Of a stretch of DNA of 64,000 nt, positions 44,739-55,344 are shown piece after piece. The notes beneath the pieces are model-generated. The model saw nothing but the letters and a program-made list of their open reading frames with translations. It made no database searches and was not told the origin of the DNA. Each line of letters starts with the position of its first letter. Position 1 is the first letter of the stretch. Position numbers and translations under genes: made by a program. The DNA lies in assembly GCF_037026715.1 (NCBI RefSeq), contig NZ_JBANCG010000001.1, positions 186,001 to 250,000 on the forward strand, in the 5' to 3' direction. The stretch comes from Breoghania sp037026715 (lineage in GTDB: Bacteria; Pseudomonadota; Alphaproteobacteria; Rhizobiales; Stappiaceae).

Positions 44739-46172
44739 ATGAAAATGCCGCAGGATATCGGGCCGGTGCATTTCGTCGGCATCGGTGGCATCGGCATGAG
44801 CGGTATCGCGGAAGTGCTCAACCGGCTGGGCTATCGCGTGCAAGGCTCGGATCTCTCTGAAAGCGCCAACGTCCAGCGGTTGCGCGACAAGGGCATCGAA
44901 GTTCATGTCGGTCACGCCGCCGAAAACCTCGGCGAGGCCCGGGTGGTGGTGGTCTCCTCCGCCATCAAGCGCGACAACCCGGAACTGGTGGCCGCGCGCG
45001 AGCGCTCGCTTCCCGTGGTGCGCCGGGCGGAAATGCTGGCGGAACTGATGCGCTTCAAGCAGGCCATCGCCATCGGCGGAACCCACGGCAAGACCACGAC
45101 CACCTCCATGGTCTCCGCGCTGCTCGACGCCGGCGGTTTCGATCCGACCGTCATCAACGGCGGCATCATCAATGCCTACGGCACCAACGCCCGCATCGGC
45201 GAGGGCGACTGGATGGTGGTGGAGGCGGACGAGAGCGACGGCACCTTCGTCAAGCTGCCGGCCGACATCGCGGTCGTCACCAACATCGATCCCGAGCACC
45301 TCGATCATTACGGCAATTTCGAAGCCGTGCGTGCCGCCTTCATGCAGTTCGTGGAGAACGTGCCCTTCTACGGTTTCGCCGTGATGTGCCTCGATCATCC
45401 GGAAGTTCAGGCGCTGGTCGGCCGCATCGAGGATCGGCGCATCGTCACCTACGGTGCCAACCCGCAGGCTGACGTGCGCTTCGAGAATGTGCGCCCGGAA
45501 GGTGGTACGACCCATTTCGACGTGGTCATCCAGGACCGCATTTCCGGCCGTCACGCTAAGCTTGAAAATCTCTCGCTGCCGATGCCGGGCATGCACAACG
45601 TCTCCAACGCCACCGCCGCCATCGCGGTTGCCGATCATCTGGGCATTCCGGCTGAGGCGATCGCCAAGGGCCTTGCGGGCTTCAGCGGCGTCAAGCGGCG
45701 GTTCACGCCGACGGGCACCTGGAACGGGGTGTCGGTCTTTGACGATTACGGCCACCATCCGGTGGAGATCCGCGCCGTGCTTGCGGCCGCCCGCGCCGGC
45801 GTTCAGGGGGCCGGTTCGGGCAAGGTCGTCGCCGTCGTCCAGCCGCACCGCTACACGCGGTTGCAGAGCCTGTTCGATGATTTCTGCGCCTGCTTCAACG
45901 ATGCCGACACGGTGATCGTCGCGCCCGTCTATCCGGCCGGCGAAGCGCCCATCGAGGGCGTCGATCGCGATGCGCTGGTCGCCGGCATCCGTGCACGCGG
46001 GCATCGCAACGTGCATGCGCTGGAAGGGCCGGATGCGCTGGCGGCGCTTGTCGCGGATGTGGCGGAGCCCGGCGATTTCGTCGTCTGCCTGGGCGCCGGT
46101 TCCATCAGCCAGTGGGCCTATGCGCTGCCCGGCCAGCTTCAGGCGCTCGCCGGCGGGGAGGCGGTGCGTTGA
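44739..46172 (+). CDS. murC: UDP-MurNAc:L-alanine ligase MurC
   Basis: 477 residues from the ATG at 44739, with AGGA upstream. [18 protein letters not shown] is the nucleotide-fold start, [15 protein letters not shown] (residues 112-126) the ATP loop, [13 protein letters not shown] and [11 protein letters not shown] the next motifs, and [12 protein letters not shown] and [10 protein letters not shown] the C-terminal marks. It adds the first amino acid of the stem peptide. The stop overlaps the TTG of murB. The toxin-antitoxin insertion lies just upstream, so the gene may need its own promoter in 44507-44738, where CCCCTCGCGAGGGG is the only clear palindrome. Confidence 0.95.
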   Translation: MKMPQDIGPVHFVGIGGIGMSGIAEVLNRLGYRVQGSDLSESANVQRLRDKGIEVHVGHAAENLGEARVVVVSSAIKRDNPELVAARERSLPVVRRAEMLAELMRFKQAIAIGGTHGKTTTTSMVSALLDAGGFDPTVINGGIINAYGTNARIGEGDWMVVEADESDGTFVKLPADIAVVTNIDPEHLDHYGNFEAVRAAFMQFVENVPFYGFAVMCLDHPEVQALVGRIEDRRIVTYGANPQADVRFENVRPEGGTTHFDVVIQDRISGRHAKLENLSLPMPGMHNVSNATAAIAVADHLGIPAEAIAKGLAGFSGVKRRFTPTGTWNGVSVFDDYGHHPVEIRAVLAAARAGVQGAGSGKVVAVVQPHRYTRLQSLFDDFCACFNDADTVIVAPVYPAGEAPIEGVDRDALVAGIRARGHRNVHALEGPDALAALVADVAEPGDFVVCLGAGSISQWAYALPGQLQALAGGEAVR

Positions 46173-47131
46173 GTTTTCCCGATCTGATCGATGAACTCGG
46201 CCGCGAGGCGTTTTCCCACGTTCGCGGCCGGATGCTGGCGAACCAGCCGCTCGGGCCCGTCACGTGGCTGCGTGTCGGCGGCCCGGCGCAGCTCCTGTTC
46301 CAGCCGGCCGACGAGGCCGACCTTGCTGCCTTCATGAAGGTGTTGCCGAAAGAGGTTCCGGTGTTGCCGGTGGGGCTCGGCTCCAATCTGCTGATCCGCG
46401 ACGGCGGCATTCCGGGTGTCGTCGTCCGGCTGACCGGCAAGGGCTTCGGCCATCTGGAACCGGTCGGCGAGACGCGGCTTCGCGTCGGCGCGGCGGTGCC
46501 CGACAAACGGTTGGCGCAAGCCGCCCTTCAGGCGAAGCTCTCCGGTTTCGCCTTCTATGCCGGCATCCCAGGCGGGGTGGGCGGCGCTTTGCGGATGAAT
46601 GCCGGGGCGCACGGCGCGGAGACGCGCGAACGCATGGTGGAGCTCAACGCGGTCGACCGCTCCGGCACCGTGATCCGGCTTTCCAATGCCGACATGGACT
46701 ACGCCTACCGTCACTCCGGCCAGCCGGGCGATCTGATCTTCACGTCCGCCGTCTTCGAGGGGGTTCCGGGCGAGGCGGAGGCCATTGCGGCTGAAATGGA
46801 CGCTGTCACGGAGCATCGCGAGAAGGCACAGCCGATCCGCGAGAAGACCGGCGGCTCGACCTTCAAGAACCCAACCGAAAATTCCGCCTGGAAGGTGATC
46901 GATGCGGCGGGATGTCGCGGCCTTGCCATCGGCGATGCCCAGATGAGCGAGATGCACTGCAACTTCATGATCAACCGCGGCGAGGCCACCGCGTTCGATC
47001 TGGAGACGCTCGGCGAGACGGTCAGGGCGCGCGTTCTGGAGAATTCCGGCATCCGGCTGGAGTGGGAGATCAAGCGGCTCGGCCTGTTCGAGCCGGGCAA
47101 ATCGGTCGAACCGTTTCTCGGCCGGGGTTAA
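46169..47131 (+). CDS. murB: UDP-N-acetylenolpyruvoylglucosamine reductase MurB
   Basis: 320 residues from a TTG overlapping the murC stop (TTGA), behind GGGGAGG. The FAD-binding pattern includes [35 protein letters not shown] and [20 protein letters not shown]. The catalytic region is [21 protein letters not shown] with the proton-donor Ser, and [20 protein letters not shown]. It reduces enolpyruvyl-UDP-GlcNAc to UDP-MurNAc with NADPH. Confidence 0.95.
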   Translation: MSFPDLIDELGREAFSHVRGRMLANQPLGPVTWLRVGGPAQLLFQPADEADLAAFMKVLPKEVPVLPVGLGSNLLIRDGGIPGVVVRLTGKGFGHLEPVGETRLRVGAAVPDKRLAQAALQAKLSGFAFYAGIPGGVGGALRMNAGAHGAETRERMVELNAVDRSGTVIRLSNADMDYAYRHSGQPGDLIFTSAVFEGVPGEAEAIAAEMDAVTEHREKAQPIREKTGGSTFKNPTENSAWKVIDAAGCRGLAIGDAQMSEMHCNFMINRGEATAFDLETLGETVRARVLENSGIRLEWEIKRLGLFEPGKSVEPFLGRG

Positions 47132-47371
47132 CGGACAGGGTAAAAATTCTCGTAATTTATCCCCGCCCGGGACTATTCGAACGGTCTTCGCATTTGCGCC
47201 AAATGCGAGGAAATTCGAGGGAAATTCGAGACAAAAATTAATCGACGACAAAAATCGACGAAACGCGTTCAGATCCCGGTTAGGTTAACACTTTCTAACG
47301 AATTTTAACCGCATCATGTCCCGATAAGGCCCGAACAAGGGGCTGCGTAACACGGGAGCTTGAGTGCGGTC
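47132..47371 (+). promoter_or_regulatory. AT-rich region before ddl, probable internal promoter for ddl-ftsQAZ
   Basis: A 240-base gap of unusual composition for this cluster. It holds a perfect 8-bp inverted repeat CGCATTTG/CAAATGCG with a 3-base loop (47189-47207), two adjacent copies of GGAAATTCGAG (47209, 47220), duplicated GACAAAAAT (47229 and 47248 regions), and TAAC three times at exact 10-bp spacing (47286, 47296, 47306). CtrA is known to act at ftsQA promoters in relatives, but the canonical TTAA-N7-TTAA is not exactly met here. Confidence 0.45.
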
Positions 47372-48295
47372 ATGACGAAGCATGTCGCAGTGCTGATGGG
47401 CGGGTGGTCGTCGGAACGGCCGGTGAGCCTGGCATCCGGCAAGGAATGCGCCGATGCGCTGGAGGCGCGCGGCTATCGCGTGACCCGCGTCGACGTGGGC
47501 CGCGACATTGCCACGGTGCTGACGAGCTTGCGCCCCGACGTCGCCTTCAACGCCCTGCACGGTCCCTTCGGAGAAGACGGCTGCATCCAGGGACTGCTTG
47601 AAATCCTTGAGATTCCCTACACCCATTCCGGCGTCATGGCGTCGTCGCTGGCCATGAACAAGGACCGCGCCAAGGCGGTGATGAAGGCCGCCGGCGTGCC
47701 GGTCGCTCCGCATTGCATCATGGACCGGCTGGAAGCGGCGCGCGAACACGCCATGAAGCCGCCCTACGTGATCAAGCCCGTCAACGAGGGGTCCAGCTTC
47801 GGCGTGCTCATCGTCGGCGAGGACCAGGAACATCCGCCGCAGCAGCTCTATTCTTCCGAATGGCCCTATGGCGACCGGATCATGGTGGAACGCTATGTAG
47901 CGGGCCGCGAATTGACTTGTGCGGTAATGGGTGATGTTGCGCTGGGCGTGATCGACATCGTGTCCGATCAGCATCAGTTCTACGATTACGACGCCAAGTA
48001 CGCGCCCGGCGGTTCAAAACACATCCTGCCGGCGGAAATTTCACCAAATATTTACCATGAAGTACAGAAATTGACATTGAAGGCGCATCAGGCACTCGGG
48101 TGCCGGGGCGTCTCCCGGGCCGATTTCCGCCTCGATGACAGGCTTCACGGTACCGGCGAACTGATTTGCCTGGAAGTTAACACCCAGCCCGGCATGACGC
48201 CGACGTCCCTGGTTCCGGACATGGCCCGACACGCGGGCCACTCGTTCGAGGACGTGGTGAGCTGGATGGTGGAGGATGCAAGTTGCGCGCGCTAA
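47372..48295 (+). CDS. ddl: D-alanine:D-alanine ligase
   Basis: 307 residues, ATP-grasp fold. [19 protein letters not shown] starts the family. [54 protein letters not shown] and RADFRLDD with [18 protein letters not shown] give the ATP and D-Ala sites. It makes the dipeptide used by MurF. The ATG at 47372 is chosen over a TTG at 47360. Its 3' end overlaps ftsQ by 13 bases. Confidence 0.95.
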   Translation: MTKHVAVLMGGWSSERPVSLASGKECADALEARGYRVTRVDVGRDIATVLTSLRPDVAFNALHGPFGEDGCIQGLLEILEIPYTHSGVMASSLAMNKDRAKAVMKAAGVPVAPHCIMDRLEAAREHAMKPPYVIKPVNEGSSFGVLIVGEDQEHPPQQLYSSEWPYGDRIMVERYVAGRELTCAVMGDVALGVIDIVSDQHQFYDYDAKYAPGGSKHILPAEISPNIYHEVQKLTLKAHQALGCRGVSRADFRLDDRLHGTGELICLEVNTQPGMTPTSLVPDMARHAGHSFEDVVSWMVEDASCAR

Positions 48296-49191
48296 TCAAG
48301 CGTCGGAACGACAAGCGGGGCGAGACGGCAGGGATCGGCGACAAGCCGGGCCGCGGCGTCGCACGCCTGCATCGTCGTCCGGTGTGGCGCGAGGCGGGCT
48401 TTCTCGCACACCTGCCGCCCTGGGTGGGCACGGCCGGCGCGCTCGGTTTCCTGGGCGCCACCGCACTCTACGGCATGGTGCTGGGCGGCTACACGCAGGC
48501 CGCCGCCAACGCGCTGACGGCCGAGGCCGGCTTCTCGATCCAGGCAATCCAGCTGTCCGGCCAGCGCGAGACGACCGAATTCGAGATCCTGGAAGAGCTT
48601 GAAATCCCGAACGGTTCCTCGCTGCTCACCTTCGATGCGGCGGCCGCGCGGGCGCGTCTCCAGCGCAATCCCTGGGTGCGCGATGTTTCGGTGCAGAAAT
48701 TCTATCCGGGCACGCTGAAGGTGTCGCTGCAGGAGCGGGTGCCTTACGCGCTGTGGCAGCGCGGCAAGGTCGTCTCGATCATCGATCGCGATGGAACGGT
48801 CATCTCCGACGAAGTGAAGGAACGCTACGCCAACCTGCCGCTGGTCGTCGGCCACGGCGCGCAGAAGCAGGCGCCGCAGATCCTCGCCGAACTCGACGCG
48901 GTGCCGGAACTGCGCTCGCGGGTCCGCGCGCTGGTGCTGATCGCCGAGCGCCGCTGGAACCTCGTTCTGGAAAACAACATCACGGTCCGGCTGCCGGAGG
49001 AGGGCGCCGAGGATGCGATGCGCTACCTCGTGCGGCTCGACCAGGAAAAGGGGCTCCTGTCCCGCGACATCACCGCCGTCGACCTCAGGCTCAAGGACCG
49101 CATCGTGGTCAAGCTCGCCAAGGATGCGAAGCTCAACCGGGGCGGAAACCGGCCCGAAGTCTCGGTCTCGCGCAAGGGAGCGGATACGTAA
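48283..49191 (+). CDS. ftsQ: Cell division protein FtsQ
   Basis: 302 residues from a TTG at 48283, inside the ddl end, with GGAGG upstream. A basic cytoplasmic tail of about 50 residues, one membrane helix ([20 protein letters not shown]), a POTRA domain ([20 protein letters not shown]) and the FtsQ beta domain ([40 protein letters not shown]). It bridges the Z-ring and the FtsL/FtsB complex. The stop shares one base with the ftsA start. Confidence 0.92.
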   Translation: MRALIKRRNDKRGETAGIGDKPGRGVARLHRRPVWREAGFLAHLPPWVGTAGALGFLGATALYGMVLGGYTQAAANALTAEAGFSIQAIQLSGQRETTEFEILEELEIPNGSSLLTFDAAAARARLQRNPWVRDVSVQKFYPGTLKVSLQERVPYALWQRGKVVSIIDRDGTVISDEVKERYANLPLVVGHGAQKQAPQILAELDAVPELRSRVRALVLIAERRWNLVLENNITVRLPEEGAEDAMRYLVRLDQEKGLLSRDITAVDLRLKDRIVVKLAKDAKLNRGGNRPEVSVSRKGADT

Positions 49192-50501
49192 TGCCTGCTG
49201 CCTCTCCCTATCTCCCGCGGATGAAGCCGCTGCCGACGCGCCGCTCGGTCATCGTCTCGGTGCTCGACCTGGGCTCGACCAAGGTGTGCTGCCTGATCGC
49301 CAAGCTGACGCCGCACGAGGACAGCGACGTGCTGCCCGGCCGCACCCACGCGGTGGAGGTGCTGGGCTACGGCTACCAGCGCGCCCGCGGCATCAAGTCC
49401 GGCGTCGTCGTCGATCTCGATCTTGCCGAGCAGGCGGTGCGCCAGGCGGTGGACAGCGCCGAGCGCATGGCCGGGGTGACGGTTGAATCGCTGATCGTCA
49501 ACACGACCTGCGGCCGGCTTGCCTCCGAAATCTTCTGCGCCAGCGTGCCGCTTGCCGGCGACGCGGTGAGCGAGGCCGACATCCAGCGCGTGCTGGCGGC
49601 CGGCGGCGAGCACTTCGCGGTCAACGACCGCGCCATCGTGCATGCGCTGCCGATTTCCTACACGCTCGACGGCAATCGCGGTATCCGCGATCCGCGCGCC
49701 ATGATCGGCCGCAAGCTCGGCGTCGACATGCATGTGGTCACGGCCGAATTTCCGCCGCTCCGCAACCTGGAACTCTGCGTCAATCGCGGCCACCTGAAGG
49801 TGGAGACGATGGTCGCGACCCCCTATGCCAGCGGCCTTGCGACGCTGGTCGACGACGAGGCCGAACTCGGCGTCGCCTGCATCGACATGGGTGGCGGCAC
49901 GACGACGCTGGCGGTCTTCGTGGAAGGCCAGGCGGTGCATGTCGATGCGATCGCGGTGGGTGGCCATCACGTGACGATGGACATCGCGCGCGGTCTTTCG
50001 ACCCGGCTGCGCGATGCGGAACGCATCAAGACGCTTTACGGCAACACGCTGCCGGGCGGTGGCGACGATCTGGATCTGATTTCCGTGCCGCCGGTCGATG
50101 ACAGCGACATGCCGCAACAGGTGCCGCGGTCGGTGCTGACGAAGATCATCCGGCCGCGCGTGGAAGAAATCCTGGAGCTGGTGCGCGACAGGCTGAACGC
50201 ATCCGGGTTTGCCGGCCAGGTCGGCAAGCGCGTGGTGCTCACCGGCGGCGCCAGCCAGTTGAACGGCATGGCCGAACAGGCGCGCCGGGTGATGGGGCGC
50301 AATGTGCGCCTCGGCCGGCCGCTTGGCATCGTCGGCCTGCCGGAAGCGGCGAAGGGACCGGCCTTTGCGGCCTCGGTCGGTCTTCTGATCTATCCGCAGG
50401 TCGCGCAGATCGAACAGTTCGAGCCGGATCGCCGCCAGTGGCGGATGACCGGAACCGGGTATTTCGGCCGTGTCGGCCGGTGGATCCGGGAGAGTTTCTA
50501 G
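49191..50501 (+). CDS. ftsA: Cell division protein FtsA
   Basis: 436 residues, actin-like fold. SVLDLGSTKVCCLIAKL is the phosphate-1 loop, ARGIKSGVVVDLDLAEQAVR lies in the 1C domain, CIDMGGGTTTLAVF is phosphate-2 and VVLTGGASQLNGM the adenosine motif. The C-terminal amphipathic helix YFGRVGRWIRESF anchors it to the membrane, where it tethers FtsZ. AGGGAG precedes the ATG. Confidence 0.95.
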   Translation: MPAASPYLPRMKPLPTRRSVIVSVLDLGSTKVCCLIAKLTPHEDSDVLPGRTHAVEVLGYGYQRARGIKSGVVVDLDLAEQAVRQAVDSAERMAGVTVESLIVNTTCGRLASEIFCASVPLAGDAVSEADIQRVLAAGGEHFAVNDRAIVHALPISYTLDGNRGIRDPRAMIGRKLGVDMHVVTAEFPPLRNLELCVNRGHLKVETMVATPYASGLATLVDDEAELGVACIDMGGGTTTLAVFVEGQAVHVDAIAVGGHHVTMDIARGLSTRLRDAERIKTLYGNTLPGGGDDLDLISVPPVDDSDMPQQVPRSVLTKIIRPRVEEILELVRDRLNASGFAGQVGKRVVLTGGASQLNGMAEQARRVMGRNVRLGRPLGIVGLPEAAKGPAFAASVGLLIYPQVAQIEQFEPDRRQWRMTGTGYFGRVGRWIRESF

Positions 50502-50547
50502 AGCGCCTTCCGGGCCGTCGGGTTCGCCTGAACGACAGGAATGCTCT
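50500..50547. repeat. Imperfect palindrome starting in the ftsA stop codon
   Basis: Ends AGAGC and GCTCT pair, with TTCC/GGAA and an inner GTCGGGTTC/GAACGAC stem. It begins inside the TAG stop and lies in the 184-base ftsA-ftsZ gap. It could be an mRNA hairpin that separates ftsA from ftsZ message or a small dispersed repeat. Confidence 0.5.
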
Positions 50548-50685
50548 GGAGCAAGGCAAGGGGGCGGCAGCCTCCGCCGTCGAGGAAGCGGCGGGTGCTG
50601 AAGCGAGACGCCGGCGACAGCCGGTAACGAGGACGAGGAAGCCGGAGCGCCCGCAAGCGGGCGTGCCAAGGATTACGAGGAAGTC

Positions 50686-52470
50686 ATGACCATCAATCTC
50701 CAGATTCCCGATATCACGGAGCTGAAGCCGAGAATCACGGTCTTCGGCGTCGGCGGCGCAGGCGGAAACGCCGTCAACAACATGATCCAGGCCGGCCTGC
50801 AGGGGTGCGACTTCGTCGTCGCCAACACCGACGCGCAGGCCCTGACGCTCTCCCAATCCGACCGCGTCGTGCAGATGGGCGTGGCGGTGACGGAAGGCCT
50901 CGGCGCCGGTTCGCAGCCGGAAGTCGGCCGCGCGGCGGCCGAAGAGGTGCTGGACGAGATCAACGACCACCTTGCCGGTGCGCACATGGTGTTCATCACC
51001 GGCGGCATGGGCGGCGGCACGGGCACGGGTGCGGCTCCGGTCATCGCCCGGGCGGCCCGTGAGCAGGGCATCCTGACGGTGGGCGTCGTCACCAAGCCGT
51101 TCCACTTCGAGGGTCAGCGCCGCATGCGCCTTGCCGAGCACGGCATTCAGGAGCTGCAGCAGTCGGTTGACACGCTGATCGTCATTCCGAACCAGAACCT
51201 GTTCCGCATCGCGAACGAACAGACCACCTTCGCCGACGCCTTCGCGATGGCCGACCAGGTGCTCTATTCGGGTGTGGCCTGCGTCACCGACCTGATGGTG
51301 AAGGAAGGCCTCATCAACCTCGACTTCGCCGATGTGCGCTCGATCATGCGCGGCATGGGCAAGGCGATGATGGGCACGGGCGAGTCCTCCGGCGAGAACC
51401 GCGCCATGCTGGCCGCCGAGGCCGCGATCGCCAATCCGCTGCTCGACGAGACCTCGATGAAGGGCGCCAAGGGCCTGCTGATCTCGATCACCGGCGGCCG
51501 CGACATGACGCTGTTCGAGGTGGACGAGGCGGCGACCCGCATTCGCGAGGAAGTCGACGAGGACGCCAACATCATCATGGGCGCCACCTTCGACGAGAGC
51601 CTGGAGGGCACAGTCCGCGTCTCTGTCGTCGCCACCGGTATCGACCGCGAGTTTCGCGACGACGTCTCTCCCGCCGAAACCCGTATGTCGGTTCTGACCG
51701 AGCGGCTGAAGGCGGTGAGCTACCCGGAGCCGAAGAAGCAGGAGAAGATCTCCCAGCCGGTTTCCTCGCAGGCGCCCGCGTTCACGCCGAAGCCGGCCCC
51801 GGCCCCGGCCGCGATCGCGGAAGATGCGCTGGAAGCGGAACTCGCCCATCACCGTCCCACCCCGGTCGCCTCCGACCCGGACGTGACCATCGAGGCCTAT
51901 CAGCCGAATCCGGGCGTCGTCTCCCAGCGTGAAATGCCGCTCGACTTCGACGAGGTTCCGGCAGCCCCCGCGCCGGTCGACGAGCCCGCGGCCGAACCGT
52001 ACATCCCGCCCACCGCGGAAGCGGTGACGGGCCGCCGCATGCCGGAGATCGAGGATTTCCCGCCGATCGTTCACGCCGAGATCCGCCAGTCGATGGGCGT
52101 TGCGGCGGAAGAGCACGAGCAGGCGCAGGCCCCGGCCCACGGCCATGGCTACGAGGACGAGGACGACCGCCGGCCGATGAGCCTGCTGCGCCGTCTGGCC
52201 TCCGGCCTCGGCCGTCGCGACGAGCATGAAGAATTCGGGCACGAGGCCCATGCCCACGAGCCGCAGCCCGCGGCCCGTCAGGCGGCCCCGCAGCCGATGC
52301 CGGCCCAGCCGGCACCGCAGCCCGCCTACAATGAGTACGCCAAGCGGCCCGCCCAGCAGGCTGCCGCCGGGCGTCTCGACCCGCATGGCCGGCCTGCCCC
52401 CCAGGCCCGTCAGCAGACCGAGGATGACCAGCTGGAAATCCCGGCCTTCCTGCGCCGTCAGGCCAACTGA
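50686..52470 (+). CDS. ftsZ: Cell division GTPase FtsZ
   Basis: 594 residues, the long rhizobial form. [13 protein letters not shown] begins the GTPase, [16 protein letters not shown] (about 106-121) is the tubulin signature and NLDFADV (211-217) the T7 loop that completes GTP hydrolysis in the polymer. After about residue 320 comes a 260-residue linker rich in Pro, Ala, Glu and His, then the conserved end [12 protein letters not shown] that binds FtsA and other partners. AGGAAG precedes the ATG. Confidence 0.97.
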   Translation: MTINLQIPDITELKPRITVFGVGGAGGNAVNNMIQAGLQGCDFVVANTDAQALTLSQSDRVVQMGVAVTEGLGAGSQPEVGRAAAEEVLDEINDHLAGAHMVFITGGMGGGTGTGAAPVIARAAREQGILTVGVVTKPFHFEGQRRMRLAEHGIQELQQSVDTLIVIPNQNLFRIANEQTTFADAFAMADQVLYSGVACVTDLMVKEGLINLDFADVRSIMRGMGKAMMGTGESSGENRAMLAAEAAIANPLLDETSMKGAKGLLISITGGRDMTLFEVDEAATRIREEVDEDANIIMGATFDESLEGTVRVSVVATGIDREFRDDVSPAETRMSVLTERLKAVSYPEPKKQEKISQPVSSQAPAFTPKPAPAPAAIAEDALEAELAHHRPTPVASDPDVTIEAYQPNPGVVSQREMPLDFDEVPAAPAPVDEPAAEPYIPPTAEAVTGRRMPEIEDFPPIVHAEIRQSMGVAAEEHEQAQAPAHGHGYEDEDDRRPMSLLRRLASGLGRRDEHEEFGHEAHAHEPQPAARQAAPQPMPAQPAPQPAYNEYAKRPAQQAAAGRLDPHGRPAPQARQQTEDDQLEIPAFLRRQAN

Positions 52471-52505
52471 CGACGCAGATACTTCCTCGACTTCCTCGTG
52501 GCAGC

Positions 52506-52537
52506 GGCCCGGCATTTGCCGGGCCGTTTGTCGTTTT
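52506..52537 (+). terminator. Rho-independent terminator ending the dcw cluster
   Basis: GGCCCGGC (52506-52513), loop ATTT, GCCGGGCC (52518-52525), then GTTTGTCGTTTT. It is 35 bases after the ftsZ stop. Confidence 0.88.
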
Positions 52538-52861
52538 GGGGGAGGGATTTTCGGAATGGGAGGGAATCCGTGACGTCGCGGCTTGTTCCTTTCTCCCCCT
52601 CAAGGGGGGAGAGGGGAGCAAGCAGCGCAATGCGATCGACGGCAGGTCCCGTCGGGTGGGGGGCGAATGCCGAATCGGATATGCCCGTCGCCAGCGCCCA
52701 TTCCGGCCGCTTCATCAACAGCCTAGCCCTTGCGAGTTCCTCTTTTCCACGCTCTGCACATCCCCGCCATCACGGGGATCGGCGGCTGATCGCGCATTGT
52801 AACAGTGCGAGGGGAAAGCCGGGGGAGGGCGGTATTGGGCGCCCCGAACCAAAGGCATTCC

Positions 52862-52974
52862 TTGCATTTTGCCCGATCACGGCAAATATCCGGTCAATCG
52901 GGAGTGGAGCGGATTGCGCCCGCCTTCGGAGCGGAAGGTTTGGGAACCGTTACAATGCGTAATAAAGCTTTATT
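52862..52974 (+). promoter_or_regulatory. Candidate lpxC promoter region with a perfect palindrome
   Basis: TTGCAT (52862-52867) and AATATC (52885-52890) are spaced by 17 bases. Downstream, AATAAAGCTTTATT (52961-52974) is a perfect 14-bp palindrome in a short AT-rich patch. The rest of the 679-base ftsZ-lpxC gap has a single family B hairpin near 52588-52616 and no supportable gene. Confidence 0.35.
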
Positions 52975-53149
52975 TCTGCCTTTCCGCCCCTGCGGGTAGT
53001 GTCCCTCGCGAAGTCGCGGTCCTGCCGTGGCTTGCGGTCACGCATCCGGCGCTCGCGACCTACGCTGAGCCGGACGGATGACGCGATCAGCCGGGGCCGC
53101 CAGGCCCCAACGGGGCACTCGGCCGATGTGGCCGCTTGAGGACAGAAGA

Positions 53150-54088
53150 ATGACGGGATTTCGCAACGACAGGCAGAAAACTCTGGCCGGGCGCGTGACG
53201 CTTGACGGTCTGGGGGTTCATTCCGGTGCTCCCGTTTCGATGACGCTTCATCCCGCCCCGGCCGACAACGGCATCACCTTTATCGCTCCCGGCACCGAAA
53301 ACGAAATCAAGGCGCACTGGTCGCAGGTTTCCGCGACCGCGCTGTGCACCGTCATCGGCCGCGATCGCGAGGCGATCGGCACGATCGAACACCTTATGGC
53401 GGCGTTGCGCGGCCTCGGCATCGACAATGTGGTCGTGGAAGTGGACGCGAACGAGGTGCCGGTCATGGACGGCAGCTCGGCCCAGTTCGTCGATGCCATC
53501 GATCAGGTCGGCACCATCACCCAGACCGCGCCGCGCCGCTATATCCGTGTTCTGAAGCCGGTCCGCATCGAGATGAACGGTGCGGTGAGCGAGCTGCGTC
53601 CCTATGCCGGCACGCGCTTCGACGTGACCATCGATTTCGACACGCCGCTGATCGGCCGCCAGCGCTTCGTCTCCGACCTGACCCCGGACGTGTTCCGCAC
53701 CGAGCTTGCCCGCGCGCGCACTTTCGGCAAGGTCTCCGACGTGGAGAAGCTGTGGGCGATGGGCTTTGCCAAGGGCTCCTCGCTGGAGAACTCCGTGGCA
53801 ATCGCCGACGACCGTGTTCTGAATCCGGAAGGCACGCGCTGGCCGGACGAATTCGTGCGCCACAAGACGCTGGATGCGGTGGGCGACCTGAGCCTCGCCG
53901 GCTATCCGATTCTCGGCGAGTACCGCTCCTACAAGCCCGGCCACAAGATGAACCACGCCATGCTCGTCGCGCTGTTTGCCGACGAGGATGCGTACGAGCT
54001 GGTCGTCGGCCGTCCGCAGCGTGAGGCCGCTCCGGTCGATTTTTCCGGCGAGATCGCCGTCCCCGCCTACTGCCCGGAAGTCGCCTGA
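53150..54088 (+). CDS. lpxC: UDP-3-O-acyl-N-acetylglucosamine deacetylase LpxC
   Basis: 312 residues from the ATG at 53150, with GAGGAC upstream. The zinc ligands are His81 in IEHLMAAL, His238 and Asp242 in [10 protein letters not shown]; His265 in KPGHKMNH is the catalytic base partner. [17 protein letters not shown] begins the fold. It removes the acetyl group from UDP-3-O-acyl-GlcNAc, the committed step of lipid A synthesis. It follows ftsZ as in other Hyphomicrobiales. Confidence 0.96.
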   Translation: MTGFRNDRQKTLAGRVTLDGLGVHSGAPVSMTLHPAPADNGITFIAPGTENEIKAHWSQVSATALCTVIGRDREAIGTIEHLMAALRGLGIDNVVVEVDANEVPVMDGSSAQFVDAIDQVGTITQTAPRRYIRVLKPVRIEMNGAVSELRPYAGTRFDVTIDFDTPLIGRQRFVSDLTPDVFRTELARARTFGKVSDVEKLWAMGFAKGSSLENSVAIADDRVLNPEGTRWPDEFVRHKTLDAVGDLSLAGYPILGEYRSYKPGHKMNHAMLVALFADEDAYELVVGRPQREAAPVDFSGEIAVPAYCPEVA

Positions 54089-54357
54089 ACGGCGATCCGG
54101 CGCAATCGCCACAAAAAAGTTGCAAAGCCGGGCCAAGTCGCATGCACGACGTGCGGCGCTCGACGCGTGTTGGCGAAGGGTGGCGGGCCGATGTTCCACG
54201 CCCCCTTTCCATCAGGGGGAATTCCGCGCTAGAAGGACCGGGTCTGGAGAAAGCCGGGCTGTCACTGGGACGGCCGCGGCTTCCTGAGGAGAGGCGATCA
54301 GTGTTGCGACGTGTAATCGTATCGGACGTACCCGAACTCGGGGCTGCGGCGCGGGGA

Positions 54358-55188
54358 ATGATGAACCGGAGCCGGGCGCTGGTTCGCGTGCTGCCGCTGG
54401 TCGCCGCGCTGGCCCTGACGGCCTGCGCCTCCAAGAAGCCCGATGATCTGGCCATGGACGACACGCCGGCCGATCAGCTCTACAACGAGGGCCTGGCCTT
54501 CCGCGCCGCCGGCGACCTGAAGCAGGCGACGGCGAAGTTCGAGGAAGTCGACCGGCTTCACCCCTATTCCGAATATGCGCGCAAGTCGCTGATCAACCTC
54601 GCCTACACGAACTATTCGCGCGGCAAGTACGCGGAAGCGATCACGGCTGCGAAGCGCTTTGCGACGCTCTATCCCGGTTCGCCGGACGCCGCCTATGCGC
54701 TCTACATCATGGGCAATTCCTACTATCGCCAGATGCCGGACGTGACCCGCGACCAGCAGGTGACGGCCCAGGCGCTGGCGACGATGCGCGAGCTGGTGCG
54801 CCGCTATCCCGACAGCGAATATGCCGCGGATGCGCGCAAGAAGATCCGCGTGACGACCGACCAGCTCGCCGGCAAGGAAATGCAGACCGGCCGGTATTAC
54901 CTGGAGCGGCGCAACTACGTGGCGGCCATCAACCGGTTCCGCTACGTGGTCGAGAATTACCAGGAAACCCGCCACATCGAGGAAGCGCTGGCGCGCCTGA
55001 CCGAGGCCTATTACGCGCTCGGCGTGATCGACGAGGCAAAGACCGCGGCCGCCGTGCTCGGGCACAACTATCCCGAAAGCCAGTGGTACAAGGATAGCTA
55101 CACCCTGCTGAAGAAGGGCGGCTACGAGCCCTCCGCCAATCCGGGAAGCTGGATCAGCAAGGCGTTTAACAGTATCAAGGTGATCTGA
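54358..55188 (+). CDS. bamD: Outer membrane assembly lipoprotein BamD
   Basis: 276 residues from the ATG at 54358. A lipoprotein signal ([16 protein letters not shown]) gives Cys23 for lipidation. Five TPR-like helical repeats follow ([60 protein letters not shown]). It is part of the Bam machine inserting beta-barrel proteins. A GTG at 54301 has a stronger ribosome site (AGGAGAGG) and would add 19 residues before the signal; the shorter start gives a normal signal length. Confidence 0.92.
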   Translation: MMNRSRALVRVLPLVAALALTACASKKPDDLAMDDTPADQLYNEGLAFRAAGDLKQATAKFEEVDRLHPYSEYARKSLINLAYTNYSRGKYAEAITAAKRFATLYPGSPDAAYALYIMGNSYYRQMPDVTRDQQVTAQALATMRELVRRYPDSEYAADARKKIRVTTDQLAGKEMQTGRYYLERRNYVAAINRFRYVVENYQETRHIEEALARLTEAYYALGVIDEAKTAAAVLGHNYPESQWYKDSYTLLKKGGYEPSANPGSWISKAFNSIKVI

Positions 55189-55344
55189 TCCCGGCCGGCC
55201 CGATCCTGATTCGGGCCTCAAGGGGCGCACCGGAAGCCTCCATGGCGCTCCGGCTGCCGAGATATAGGGGCCGTTCGCAGGTGCGGCCGGCCCTTTCCTG
55301 ACAGACAGGACCCGCTTCACGAGATCTTCCGAACCGATCGCAAC

